21,697 nt of DNA from Burkholderiaceae bacterium (lineage in GTDB: Bacteria; Pseudomonadota; Gammaproteobacteria; Burkholderiales; Burkholderiaceae_C). The notes below the pieces were generated by a model. It saw only the letters and a program-made list of their open reading frames with translations. It did no database searches and was not told where the DNA came from. The stretch lies in assembly GCA_017999135.1 (NCBI GenBank), contig JAGOBT010000008.1:1-21697 (forward strand), read 5' to 3'. Positions 1 to 7,474 of this stretch are shown here, piece by piece; within the stretch, counting starts at the first letter, position 1; each line of letters opens with the position of its first letter. Made by a program: the position numbers and the translations under genes.

Positions 1-2
1 TG

Positions 3-254
3 AGCGTGAGCCTGCCGGCCATCGTGACCACCGACCTGCGCCTGAACGAGCCGCGCTACGTGACGCTGCCCAACATCATGAAGGCCAAGAAGAAGCCGCT
101 GGAGACCGTCAAACCCGCCGACCTGGGCGTGGACGTGGCGCCGCGGTTGAAGACGCTCAAGGTCAGCGAGCCACCCAAGCGCGGCGCCGGGGTGAAGGTG
201 CCGGACGTCGCGACGCTGGTGAACAAGCTCAAGAACGAAGCCAAGGTGATCTGA
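3..254 (+). CDS. etfB: Electron transfer flavoprotein beta subunit, C-terminal end (partial)
   Basis: The reading frame is open from the window edge and ends in TGA at 252-254, giving the last 83 or so residues. EtfB pairs with EtfA to form the soluble FAD/AMP heterodimer that takes electrons from acyl-CoA and other dehydrogenases. The visible part carries the typical EtfB C-terminal signature: the [20 protein letters not shown] segment followed by a lysine-rich [11 protein letters not shown] segment, which forms the recognition loop and its surroundings in this family. The gene begins upstream of the window, so its start and full length cannot be judged. The next gene (ETF-QO) follows after 29 bp on the same strand and etfA comes after that, so the three probably share a transcript. 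Confidence 0.93.
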   Translation, partial: SVSLPAIVTTDLRLNEPRYVTLPNIMKAKKKPLETVKPADLGVDVAPRLKTLKVSEPPKRGAGVKVPDVATLVNKLKNEAKVI

Positions 255-272
255 CACCTGCTTCACCCGGCC

Positions 273-278
273 AAGGAG
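273..278 (+). promoter_or_regulatory. Ribosome binding site for ETF-QO
   Basis: AAGGAG lies five bases before the ATG at 284. It is a strong Shine-Dalgarno match and fixes the start of the ETF-QO gene just after the etfB stop. Confidence 0.75.
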
Positions 279-283
279 CCGCC

Positions 284-1966
284 ATGACCCCGCAAGAAAT
301 CCTCCAAACCCACGGCCCGCGCGAGTCGATGGAGTACGACGTGGTCATCGTCGGCGCCGGCCCGGCGGGCCTGGCCGCGGCGATCCACCTCAAGCAGCTC
401 GCGGCCGAGAAGGGCGGCGAGATCAACGTCGTGGTGCTCGAAAAAGGCTCCGAACCGGGCGCGCACATCCTCTCCGGTGCGGTGATGGATCCGCGCGCCA
501 TGAACGAACTCTTCCCGGACTGGAAGGAGCGCGGCGCCCCGCTGAACCAGCCGGTCACCGGCGACGACGTGCTGGTGCTCAGCGAAGACGGCTGCAAACG
601 CATCCCCGACTTCCTCGTGCCGCGCAACTTCCACAACGAAGGCAACGTCGTCATCAGCCTCGGGGCCGTCGTGAAGTGGCTGGCCGAACAGGCCGAGACG
701 CTGGGCGTGGAAATCTTCCCCGGCTTCGCCGCCGCCGAAGTGCTCTACGACGAACAGGGCCGCGTCAAGGGCGTGGCCACCGGCAACCTGGGCGTGGGCA
801 AGGACGGCCAGCCCGGCGACCACTTCCAGCTCGGCATGGAGCTGCTGGGCAAATACACCGTCTTTGCCGAAGGTGCCCGGGGCCACCTGGGCAAACAGCT
901 GCTGGCGAAATACGACCTCACCGCCGGCAAGGATCCGCAGAGTTTCGCCATCGGCCTCAAGGAGCTGTGGGAGATCCCGCCGGAGAAGGCTCAGCCCGGG
1001 CGCGTGGTGCACACCGCCGGCTGGCCAATGCATGCGGACACCTTCGGCGGCGGCTTTCTCTACCACCTGGAAGGCAACCAGGTCACGCTGGGCTTCGTCA
1101 TCGGGCTGGACTACAGCAACCCCTGGGTCAGCCCCTTCGAAGAACTGCAGCGCTGGAAGACCCACCCGGCGATCCGCCGCCACATCGAAGGCGGCAAGCG
1201 CCTGAGCTACGGCGCCCGCGCCATCAACAACGGCAGCCCGCAGGCGCTGCCCAAGATGGTCTTCCCCGGTGGCGCGCTCATCGGCTGCGACCTCGGCACC
1301 ATGAACGCCGCGCGCATCAAAGGCAGCCATGCGGCCTTGAAGAGCGGCATGCTCTGCGCCGAGGCGATCTACGAGGCCGTCACTGCGGGCCGGGCGCAGG
1401 ACGAACTCAGTGCCTACCCGGCGGCCTTCGAGGCCAGCTGGCTGCACGAGGAGCTGGACCAGACCCGCAACTTCAAGCTCTGGTTCAAGAAGGGCCGTCT
1501 GGTCGGCGAGCTGATGACCGGGGTGGAGCAGTGGTTCCTGCCCAAGATCGGCGTGAGCAGCCCCCCCTGGACCCTGCACCGCAGCGAGCCGGACCACGTC
1601 TACCTGAAGCCGGCCGACCAGTGCGCGAAGATCGACTACCCCAAGCCCGACGGCCAGTTGACCTTCGACCGCCTCAGCTCGGTGTTCGTCTCCAACACGA
1701 ACCATGAAGAGCAGCAGCCGGCGCACCTGACCTTGAAGGACACCGCCATCCCGGGGGCGGTGAACCTCGCGAAGTACGCCGGACCGGAGGCCCGCTACTG
1801 CCCGGCCGGGGTGTACGAGTTCGTCAACCTGAACGGGGCCGATCAGCTTGTGATCAACGCGCAGAACTGTCTGCACTGCAAGACCTGCGACATCAAGGAC
1901 CCGACGCAGAACATCGTCTGGGTCACGCCCGAAGGCGGCGGCGGGCCGAACTACGCAGGGATGTGA
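284..1966 (+). CDS. Electron transfer flavoprotein:ubiquinone oxidoreductase (ETF-QO)
   Basis: 560 residues, the usual bacterial ETF-QO length. The enzyme is a monotopic inner-membrane protein that oxidises reduced ETF and reduces ubiquinone, linking acyl-CoA dehydrogenation to respiration. Near the N terminus is the FAD dinucleotide-binding motif GAGPAG (residues 24-29) within YDVVIVGAGPAGLAAAIHL. The C terminus has the ferredoxin-like 4Fe-4S ligands Cys506, Cys529, Cys532 and Cys535 in the pattern C-x22-C-x2-C-x2-C, and the family ending TPEGGGGPNYAGM. The ATG at 284 has a good ribosome binding site. The gene lies between etfB and etfA. No oddities in the protein itself; the assignment is firm. 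Confidence 0.97.
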   Translation: MTPQEILQTHGPRESMEYDVVIVGAGPAGLAAAIHLKQLAAEKGGEINVVVLEKGSEPGAHILSGAVMDPRAMNELFPDWKERGAPLNQPVTGDDVLVLSEDGCKRIPDFLVPRNFHNEGNVVISLGAVVKWLAEQAETLGVEIFPGFAAAEVLYDEQGRVKGVATGNLGVGKDGQPGDHFQLGMELLGKYTVFAEGARGHLGKQLLAKYDLTAGKDPQSFAIGLKELWEIPPEKAQPGRVVHTAGWPMHADTFGGGFLYHLEGNQVTLGFVIGLDYSNPWVSPFEELQRWKTHPAIRRHIEGGKRLSYGARAINNGSPQALPKMVFPGGALIGCDLGTMNAARIKGSHAALKSGMLCAEAIYEAVTAGRAQDELSAYPAAFEASWLHEELDQTRNFKLWFKKGRLVGELMTGVEQWFLPKIGVSSPPWTLHRSEPDHVYLKPADQCAKIDYPKPDGQLTFDRLSSVFVSNTNHEEQQPAHLTLKDTAIPGAVNLAKYAGPEARYCPAGVYEFVNLNGADQLVINAQNCLHCKTCDIKDPTQNIVWVTPEGGGGPNYAGM

Positions 1967-2068
1967 ACCCCGGCTTCGCCGCGGCCTGCACCCTGGTCCG
2001 TTCCCTGGCCTGCGCCCACATCGCCCCCGCCCTCTACCCTCCGCACAACGCCTGAACCACCGTCCACC

Positions 2069-3001
2069 ATGACCACCCTCGTCATTGCCGAACACGACCA
2101 CGCATCGATCAAAGGCGCAACCCTGAACACCGTCACCGCGGCTCTCGCCTGCGGGGGCGACGTGCATGTGCTGGTGGCCGGCCACAACGCTGGTGCCGCT
2201 GCGGCCGCTGCGTCGCAGATCGCTGGCGTGGCCAAGGTGTTGCATGCCGACAGCGAGGCCCTGGGCCATGGCCTGGCTGAGAACATCGCGGCGCAGGTCG
2301 TTGCCGTGGCTGGCGCCTACAGCCACCTCCTGTTCCCGGCGACGGCCGGCGGCAAGAATGTGGCGCCGCGTGTCGCCGCCAAGCTGGACGTGGCCCAGGT
2401 GAGCGAGGCCACGAAGGTGATCAGCCCCGACACCTTCGAGCGCCCGATCTACGCCGGCAACGCGGTGGCCACGGTGCAGAGCCTGGATGCGGTCAAGGTC
2501 ATCACCGTGCGTGCCACCGGCTTCGACGCGGCGGCGTCCTCGGGCGGCAGCGCGGCCGTCGATATGGTGGCCGCAGTGGCCGACAGCGGCAAGAGCCAGT
2601 ACCAGGGCAGCGAGATCGCCAAGAGCGACCGCCCGGAGCTGACCGCGGCCAAGATCATCGTCAGCGGTGGCCGAGCGATGGGCAGCAGCGAGAAGTTCAA
2701 CGAGGTGCTGACCCCGCTGGCCGACAAACTCGGCGCCGCACTGGGTGCCAGCCGCGCCGCGGTGGACGCCGGATACGCCCCCAACGACTGGCAGGTGGGC
2801 CAGACCGGCAAGATCGTCGCGCCGCAGCTGTACGTGGCCTGCGGCATCAGCGGTGCCATCCAGCACCTGGCCGGCATGAAGGACAGCAAGGTGATCGTGG
2901 CGATCAACAAGGATCCGGAGGCCCCGATCTTCTCGGTGGCCGACTATGGGCTGGAAGCCGACCTGTTTGCCGCCGTGCCGGAGCTGACGCGCAGCCTCTG
3001 A
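2069..3001 (+). CDS. etfA: Electron transfer flavoprotein alpha subunit
   Basis: 310 residues, the normal length for EtfA. It forms the ETF heterodimer with EtfB and binds the redox-active FAD in its C-terminal domain. The N-terminal half is the alpha/beta ETF domain ([10 protein letters not shown] onward). The C-terminal FAD domain shows the family signatures VSGGRAMGS (198-206), [20 protein letters not shown] (226-245), [15 protein letters not shown] (256-270) and [19 protein letters not shown] (277-295). It follows ETF-QO after a 102-bp gap in which I see no convincing ribosome binding site or terminator. It is likely co-expressed with etfB and ETF-QO as one electron-transfer unit. Confidence 0.97.
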   Translation: MTTLVIAEHDHASIKGATLNTVTAALACGGDVHVLVAGHNAGAAAAAASQIAGVAKVLHADSEALGHGLAENIAAQVVAVAGAYSHLLFPATAGGKNVAPRVAAKLDVAQVSEATKVISPDTFERPIYAGNAVATVQSLDAVKVITVRATGFDAAASSGGSAAVDMVAAVADSGKSQYQGSEIAKSDRPELTAAKIIVSGGRAMGSSEKFNEVLTPLADKLGAALGASRAAVDAGYAPNDWQVGQTGKIVAPQLYVACGISGAIQHLAGMKDSKVIVAINKDPEAPIFSVADYGLEADLFAAVPELTRSL

Positions 3002-3082
3002 ACGCCGCCCCCCTTCACTAACCCCCATGGCGCTGCTGCGCTGGGCGCTGGCTGAAGTCCGTGCCCTGAACCCCTCACAGAC

Positions 3083-3087
3083 AGGAG
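3083..3087 (+). promoter_or_regulatory. Ribosome binding site deciding the acyl-CoA ligase start
   Basis: AGGAG lies eight bases before the ATG at 3096. An in-frame ATG at 3027 would add 23 residues, but it lacks a comparable site and the added residues do not look like family sequence, so 3096 is preferred. Confidence 0.7.
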
Positions 3088-3095
3088 AACTCCCC

Positions 3096-4727
3096 ATGCA
3101 AGGCCAGATGATGAGCATGCCGCTGCTCACCTCCTCCCTGTTGGTGCATGCCGAGCGCCACCACGGCGACCGCGAGATCGTCTCGCGCCGGGTGGAGGGC
3201 GACATCCACCGCATGACCTACCGCGGCCTGGCGGCGCGCTCTCGCCGTCTGGCCCAGGCGCTGACCCGGCTGGGCGTGCGCAGCCCGGACCGGGTGGCCA
3301 CGCTGGCCTGGAACGGCCACCGCCACATGGAGCTGTACTACGCGGTGTCGGGCATGGGCGCGGTGCTGCACACCCTGAACCCGCGCCTGCACGCCGACCA
3401 GGTGGTCTACATCGCCGACCATGCCGAGGACCAGGTGCTGTTCTTCGACCTGACCTTCCTGCCGCTGGTCGAAGCCGTGGCCCACCGCGTGAAGACGGTG
3501 CGCGCCTTCGTGGCGATGACCGACCGCGCCCACCTGCCGGCCTCGAAGATCCCCGGCCTGCTCTGCTACGAGGACCTGCTGGAGGCCGAGGACGACCGCT
3601 TCGACTGGCCGACCTTCCCGGAGGAGAGCGCCGCCACGCTGTGCTACACCTCCGGCACCACCGGCAACCCCAAGGGAGTGCTCTACAGCCACCGCTCGAC
3701 GCTGCTGCACACCTTTGCTGCGGCGCTGCCGGACGCGCTGAACTGCGCCGCGGCCGACACCATCCTGCCGGTGGTGCCGATGTTCCATGTCAACGCCTGG
3801 GGCCTGCCCTATGTGGCGTGCATGGTCGGGGCCAAGCTGGTCTTCCCCGGCCCCGGGCTGGACGGCGCTTCGCTCTACGAACTCTTCGAGACCGAAGGCG
3901 TGACCCTGTCGGCCGGCGTGCCGACGGTGTGGCAGGGCCTGCTGGGCCATGTGGGAAACAAGGGCCTGAAGTTCTCCACCATGCGCCGCACGGTGATCGG
4001 TGGTTCGGCCTGCCCGCCGGCGATGATCCGCGCGTTCGAGGTGGACCACGGTGTGCACGTGGTGCATGCCTGGGGCATGACCGAACTCAGCCCGCTGGGC
4101 ACGGTCTGCAGCTTCAAGGCCCAGCATGCCCAATGGCCGCAGGAGCAGCGCCTGGCGCTGCAGTCCAAACAGGGTCGCGCGATCTTCGGTGTGGACATGA
4201 AGGTGATCGACGGCGAGGGCCGCGAGCTGCCGCCCGACAGCCCCGTCAGCGGCGACCTGCTGGTGCGTGGCCACTGGGTGGTGTCGCGCTACTTCCGCGA
4301 GGAGGGCCAGGGCCACGGCCCGTTGATGGACGGCTGGTTCCCCACCGGCGACGTGGCCCGCATCGACCCCGACGGCTACATGCAGATCACCGACCGCAGC
4401 AAGGACGTGATCAAGTCCGGCGGCGAGTGGATCGGCTCGATCGACCTGGAGAACGTCGCGATGGCCCATCCGGCGGTGGCCATGGCCGCCTGCATCGCCG
4501 CGAAGCACCCGAAGTGGGACGAACGGCCGCTGCTGGTGGTGTCGCTCAAACCCGGCGCCACGCTGACCCGCGAGGAGATGCTGGCCTTCTACGAGGGCAA
4601 GATCGCCAAGTGGTGGACCCCCGACGACGTGGTCTTCGTCGACGACATCCCGCTGGGTGCCACCGGCAAGATGCTCAAGCACAAGCTGCGCGAGCGCTTC
4701 CGGGACCATGTGCTGCCCGGGCTCTGA
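3096..4727 (+). CDS. Acyl-CoA ligase, DmdB-like / medium- to long-chain fatty acid type
   Basis: 543 residues from the preferred start. It belongs to the ANL adenylating superfamily and would join a carboxylic acid to CoA through an acyl-AMP intermediate. Visible motifs are the phosphate-binding loop YTSGTTGNPKG (184-194), the AWGMTE motif (325-330), GWFPTGDVARIDPDGY (413-428) with the ribose-binding Asp, the hinge region ITDRSKDVIKSGGEWI (431-446), and the catalytic lysine Lys525 in PLGATGKMLKHKL. The N terminus MQGQMMSMPLL and overall pattern match ligases annotated as 3-(methylthio)propionyl-CoA ligase (DmdB) or long-chain fatty-acid-CoA ligase. Sequence alone does not settle the acid substrate. 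The ETF neighbours fit a role in feeding beta-oxidation. Confidence 0.93.
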   Translation: MQGQMMSMPLLTSSLLVHAERHHGDREIVSRRVEGDIHRMTYRGLAARSRRLAQALTRLGVRSPDRVATLAWNGHRHMELYYAVSGMGAVLHTLNPRLHADQVVYIADHAEDQVLFFDLTFLPLVEAVAHRVKTVRAFVAMTDRAHLPASKIPGLLCYEDLLEAEDDRFDWPTFPEESAATLCYTSGTTGNPKGVLYSHRSTLLHTFAAALPDALNCAAADTILPVVPMFHVNAWGLPYVACMVGAKLVFPGPGLDGASLYELFETEGVTLSAGVPTVWQGLLGHVGNKGLKFSTMRRTVIGGSACPPAMIRAFEVDHGVHVVHAWGMTELSPLGTVCSFKAQHAQWPQEQRLALQSKQGRAIFGVDMKVIDGEGRELPPDSPVSGDLLVRGHWVVSRYFREEGQGHGPLMDGWFPTGDVARIDPDGYMQITDRSKDVIKSGGEWIGSIDLENVAMAHPAVAMAACIAAKHPKWDERPLLVVSLKPGATLTREEMLAFYEGKIAKWWTPDDVVFVDDIPLGATGKMLKHKLRERFRDHVLPGL

Positions 4728-4740
4728 GCCGGATGTGACC

Positions 4741-5456
4741 ATGCACAGGCCATCGGTGCCAGGGCCGGTCCAGGTGATCGCCGGGGAGCCGTTGCGGGGC
4801 CAGCGGTTGTGCCGGCGCCTGGAGCGGCTGGGTTTTGCCGTCCAGGCCAACGCCCCGCAGGGCCCCGAGCAGGCGGGCACCGAAGCGGGGCATGCCCCGG
4901 ATGCCGGCACGGTGCTGCTGCTGGACCTGGGAGGCCCCCCGGCTGGGCTCTGCACGAGCTGCAGGCCCTGCGTGAACGGCAGGATGCACGACCGCTGCTG
5001 GCGCTGGCGGCCGGCCAGACCGCACAGGAGCGGGTGCTGGCCCTCGATCGCGGAGCCGACGACTGTGTGAGCGGCGACATCAGCGATGCCGAACTGGCCG
5101 CCCGTCTGCGCGTGCAACAGCGCCGGGTGGCTGCGGAGGCGGCGCGGTGGATCCGCTGCGGGCCCCTGGCCTACGACCAGCGCGATCGCACCGCCGTGCT
5201 GGGCCAGGAGCCGCTGCGCCTGTCGCAGCAGGAGCTCACGCTGCTGGAGGCGCTGATCCGCCGACCGGGCCGTTTCATTGCAGCGCAGGTCCTGCTCAAC
5301 GGCCTGCTGCGGCAACGCGAGAGCCTCAGCCTCAATGCCGTGCAGGTGCAGATCTGCCGCCTGCGGCAGAAGCTGCGCCACAGCGCGGTGCGCATCGCCA
5401 CGCTGCGGGGTCAGGGGTACTGCCTGGAGGTGGAGGGCGGCGAGCGAAACCGGTGA
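4741..5456 (+). CDS. Frameshifted response-regulator-like winged-helix transcription factor
   Basis: Two overlapping frames together make one regulator. From the ATG at 4741 one frame gives a receiver-like start (VQVIAGEP then VLLLDLGG). From about 4940 onward the -1 frame gives the rest of the receiver (WALHELQALRERQDARPLLAL, ending ALDRGADDCVSG) and then an OmpR-type winged-helix domain (LRLSQQELTLLEALIRRPGR through LNAVQVQICRLRQKL to TLRGQGYCLEV). The join falls on a run of six C at 4935-4940; one extra C would read LDLGGPPGWALHEL without a break. It is therefore a recent pseudogene, a sequencing undercount, or a slippage site. If only the downstream frame is expressed (e.g. from an alternative start near 4809), it lacks a proper receiver N terminus. 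The receiver looks degenerate: the lysine usually following the DD-Y/F-V segment is absent. It starts 13 bp after the ligase gene and is convergent with the EAL gene. Confidence 0.72.
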
Positions 5457-5473
5457 GCGGTCAGGCGGCTGCC

Positions 5474-7261
5474 TCAGGCTGCAACACGGGCGCTGTTGCA
5501 GCGCCTCAGCATCTTGACCATGTCGGTGGCCAGCAGCGGCCGGGAGAACAGGAAACCCTGGTACTGGTCGCAGCCGTTGGCACGCAGGAAGTGGAGCTGG
5601 CCTTCGGTTTCGATGCCTTCGGCCACCACCCGCAGGCCCAGGCCGTGGGCCATCGCGATGATGGCGCGGGTGATGATGGCGGCGCTGCTGCCGGGGTCCT
5701 CACATTCGGTGATGAAGGAGCGGTCCACCTTCAGCTCGTCGAGCGGAAAGCTGCGCAGCCCGCTGAGCGAGGAGTAGCCGGTCCCGAAGTCGTCCAGCGC
5801 CAGTTGCACACCGAGCTGCTTGAGCGAGCGCAGCGTTTCCATCACCTGCGGACTGTTGTCCAGGATGGCCGATTCGGTCAGCTCCAGGCACAGCCGGCTG
5901 CCGTCCAGGCCGGCTTCCTGCAGATCGCGGCGCACGGTGTCGGCCAGGCCGCAGCGGCGCAGCTGGTGGCTGGAGACGTTGACCGCCACCAGCGGCAACG
6001 GCAGTCCCTGCCGATCCCAGGCGGCCATCTGGCGGATGGCTTCGCGCAGCGCCCACTCGCCCAGCGGCAGGATCAGCCCGGTCTCTTCGGCCAGTGCGAT
6101 GAAGGCGTCCGGCCCCAGCCGTCCACGCTGCGGGTGCTGCCAGCGCATCAGCGCTTCGGCACCGAGCAGCCGGCCATCCGCGGTGCCGACCTTGGGCTGG
6201 TAGAGCAGTTGCAGCTCGTGGCGCTCCAGCGCGTGGTGCAGTTCACGCTCCATCGCCAGACGGTGGGTGAAGCGCCCATGCAGCGCCTGTGAGTAGAACC
6301 GCACCGGCCCGGTGGCGGCAAGTTGTGGATCGGCCTGGCCATGCCGCATCGCCAGGATGGCCCGCTCCAGCAGGCTGTCCTTGTCCTGGCCGTCACCGGG
6401 GAACACCGCGATGCCGATGCGGCAGGTGACAAACACCTCATGGCCGGCCACCTGCAGCGCTGGCTGCAGCGCCGCCACGATGCGCTGTGCCACCACGCTG
6501 GCCTGGTCGGCGCGGCCCAGGCGGGGCAGCAGCACGGTGAATGCGTCCCCGTCGCTGCGGGCGACCTGGGCCACCGGCGCCTGTGCTGCTGCGTGGCTGA
6601 CCAGGTCGGTGTCGCGCACACAGGCCTGCAGGCGCAGGCCCACCTCGCGCAGCAGCTCATCGCCCAGGGTGAGACCCAGGGCGTCGTTGATCTGCCGGAA
6701 GCGGTCCAGGCCGACCTGCAGCACCGCGGCATGGCTGTCGTAGCGGCGCGCCTCCTTGAGCGCGTCGTCCAGCCGGCGCAGCGCCCACTCCCGGTTGGGC
6801 AGGCCGGTGGCACCGTCGGTGAAGCTGAGCTGGTCCTGCTGCAGCTTGCGTTGCAGCTGGTTGTGCAGGCGGGCAGCAAACTCGGCTGGGTCCAGCGGTT
6901 TGGGCAGCACCTCCACCGCATGCAGTTGCAGGGCACGCAGGCGCACGTCGGCCAGGTCTTCGGCCTGGGTGGCAAACACCGGCACCCGGCGCAGCAGCCG
7001 GTCGCGGCGCAGGGCCTCCAGCAGGGCCAGGGCGGGGCCGTCGCCACTGCCCAGCTCCAGCAGCAACAGGTCGGGATGTTCGTTGCGCAGGCTGTCCAGC
7101 AAGCCGGGCAGCGCCGTTTCCCGGTCCAGCTCGATCTCCGTGACCCGGGGATGCCCCAGGCTGCGCAGCAGTGCGGCCATGTCGGCTGCGGCCAGCGGCT
7201 CTTCATCGAGCACCACCAGCCGGGCGGTCAAGGGGTCGGGGGCGCAGGCAGGCGTGGTCAT
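5474..7261 (-). CDS. REC-GGDEF-EAL protein, probable c-di-GMP phosphodiesterase
   Basis: 595 residues in three domains. Residues 14-135 are a receiver-like domain with a conserved Lys121 (LPKP) but Glu69 (LLLLELGSG) where the phosphoacceptor Asp is expected. Residues 145-320 are a GGDEF domain whose signature is degenerate (DGDAF, 237-241), so cyclase activity is unlikely. Residues 335-590 are an EAL domain with the catalytic set: EAL (369-371), NVSSHQL (428-434), ELTES (460-464), DDFGTGYSSL (490-499), KVDRSF (511-516), EGIET (548-552) and QGFLFSRP (568-575). It should hydrolyse c-di-GMP to pGpG in the cytoplasm; the degenerate GGDEF may sense GTP, as known in similar proteins. No membrane segment. 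It is divergent from the export locus starting at 7475 and convergent with the winged-helix gene (17-bp gap). Confidence 0.92.
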   Translation of the reverse strand: MTTPACAPDPLTARLVVLDEEPLAAADMAALLRSLGHPRVTEIELDRETALPGLLDSLRNEHPDLLLLELGSGDGPALALLEALRRDRLLRRVPVFATQAEDLADVRLRALQLHAVEVLPKPLDPAEFAARLHNQLQRKLQQDQLSFTDGATGLPNREWALRRLDDALKEARRYDSHAAVLQVGLDRFRQINDALGLTLGDELLREVGLRLQACVRDTDLVSHAAAQAPVAQVARSDGDAFTVLLPRLGRADQASVVAQRIVAALQPALQVAGHEVFVTCRIGIAVFPGDGQDKDSLLERAILAMRHGQADPQLAATGPVRFYSQALHGRFTHRLAMERELHHALERHELQLLYQPKVGTADGRLLGAEALMRWQHPQRGRLGPDAFIALAEETGLILPLGEWALREAIRQMAAWDRQGLPLPLVAVNVSSHQLRRCGLADTVRRDLQEAGLDGSRLCLELTESAILDNSPQVMETLRSLKQLGVQLALDDFGTGYSSLSGLRSFPLDELKVDRSFITECEDPGSSAAIITRAIIAMAHGLGLRVVAEGIETEGQLHFLRANGCDQYQGFLFSRPLLATDMVKMLRRCNSARVAA

Positions 7262-7430
7262 CGCCTGGGTTGTCGGCCGCTGCGGCAGGGAACTTGACCG
7301 CAGCCGGGGCGACGATTTGAGGCGGCTTTCCGGCCGTCATCCGCGCCTGCCGCCGGCCTCACCCTGGCTACTCTGCCGCAGTGGCGGCGGGTTCGGCCCG
7401 GCTCTTGCCGTGTGCCGTTTGCCCCTTGTC

Positions 7431-7465
7431 GTTTGCTGTTTGCTGTTTGCTGTTTGTTGTTTGCC
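7431..7465 (+). repeat. Heptamer tandem repeat (GTTTGCT, five units)
   Basis: Three perfect GTTTGCT units are followed by GTTTGTT and GTTTGCC, ending ten bases before the ATG at 7475. It lies in the 213-bp region between the divergent EAL and GAF-HlyD genes, where I find no convincing sigma-70 promoter (a TTGACC at 7294 lacks a good -10). The unit is not a multiple of three, so a change in copy number would shift any reading frame entering from an upstream start such as the GTG at 7412, and would otherwise alter leader length. Confidence 0.85.
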
Positions 7466-7474
7466 GTATCGATC

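Noticed and set aside
3027..3095. Upstream ATG extending the acyl-CoA ligase by 23 residues
   Set aside because: The AGGAG at 3083-3087 fits ATG 3096, and the extension is unlike the family N terminus.
263..3214. 983-codon open frame on the - strand opposite ETF-QO and etfA
   Set aside because: No recognisable motif, and it lies fully opposite two certain genes; an antisense artefact of high GC.
3075..5381. 768-codon open frame on the - strand opposite the acyl-CoA ligase
   Set aside because: His/Gln/Arg-rich without domains, opposite a certain gene.
5457..5473. Bidirectional terminator between the convergent regulator and EAL genes
   Set aside because: The gap is only 17 bp and I see no convincing stem with a T-run.
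7412..7474. GTG start adding a hydrophobic leader to the GAF-HlyD protein
   Set aside because: No ribosome binding site, and the added residues are simply the translated heptamer repeat; kept only as an alternative.
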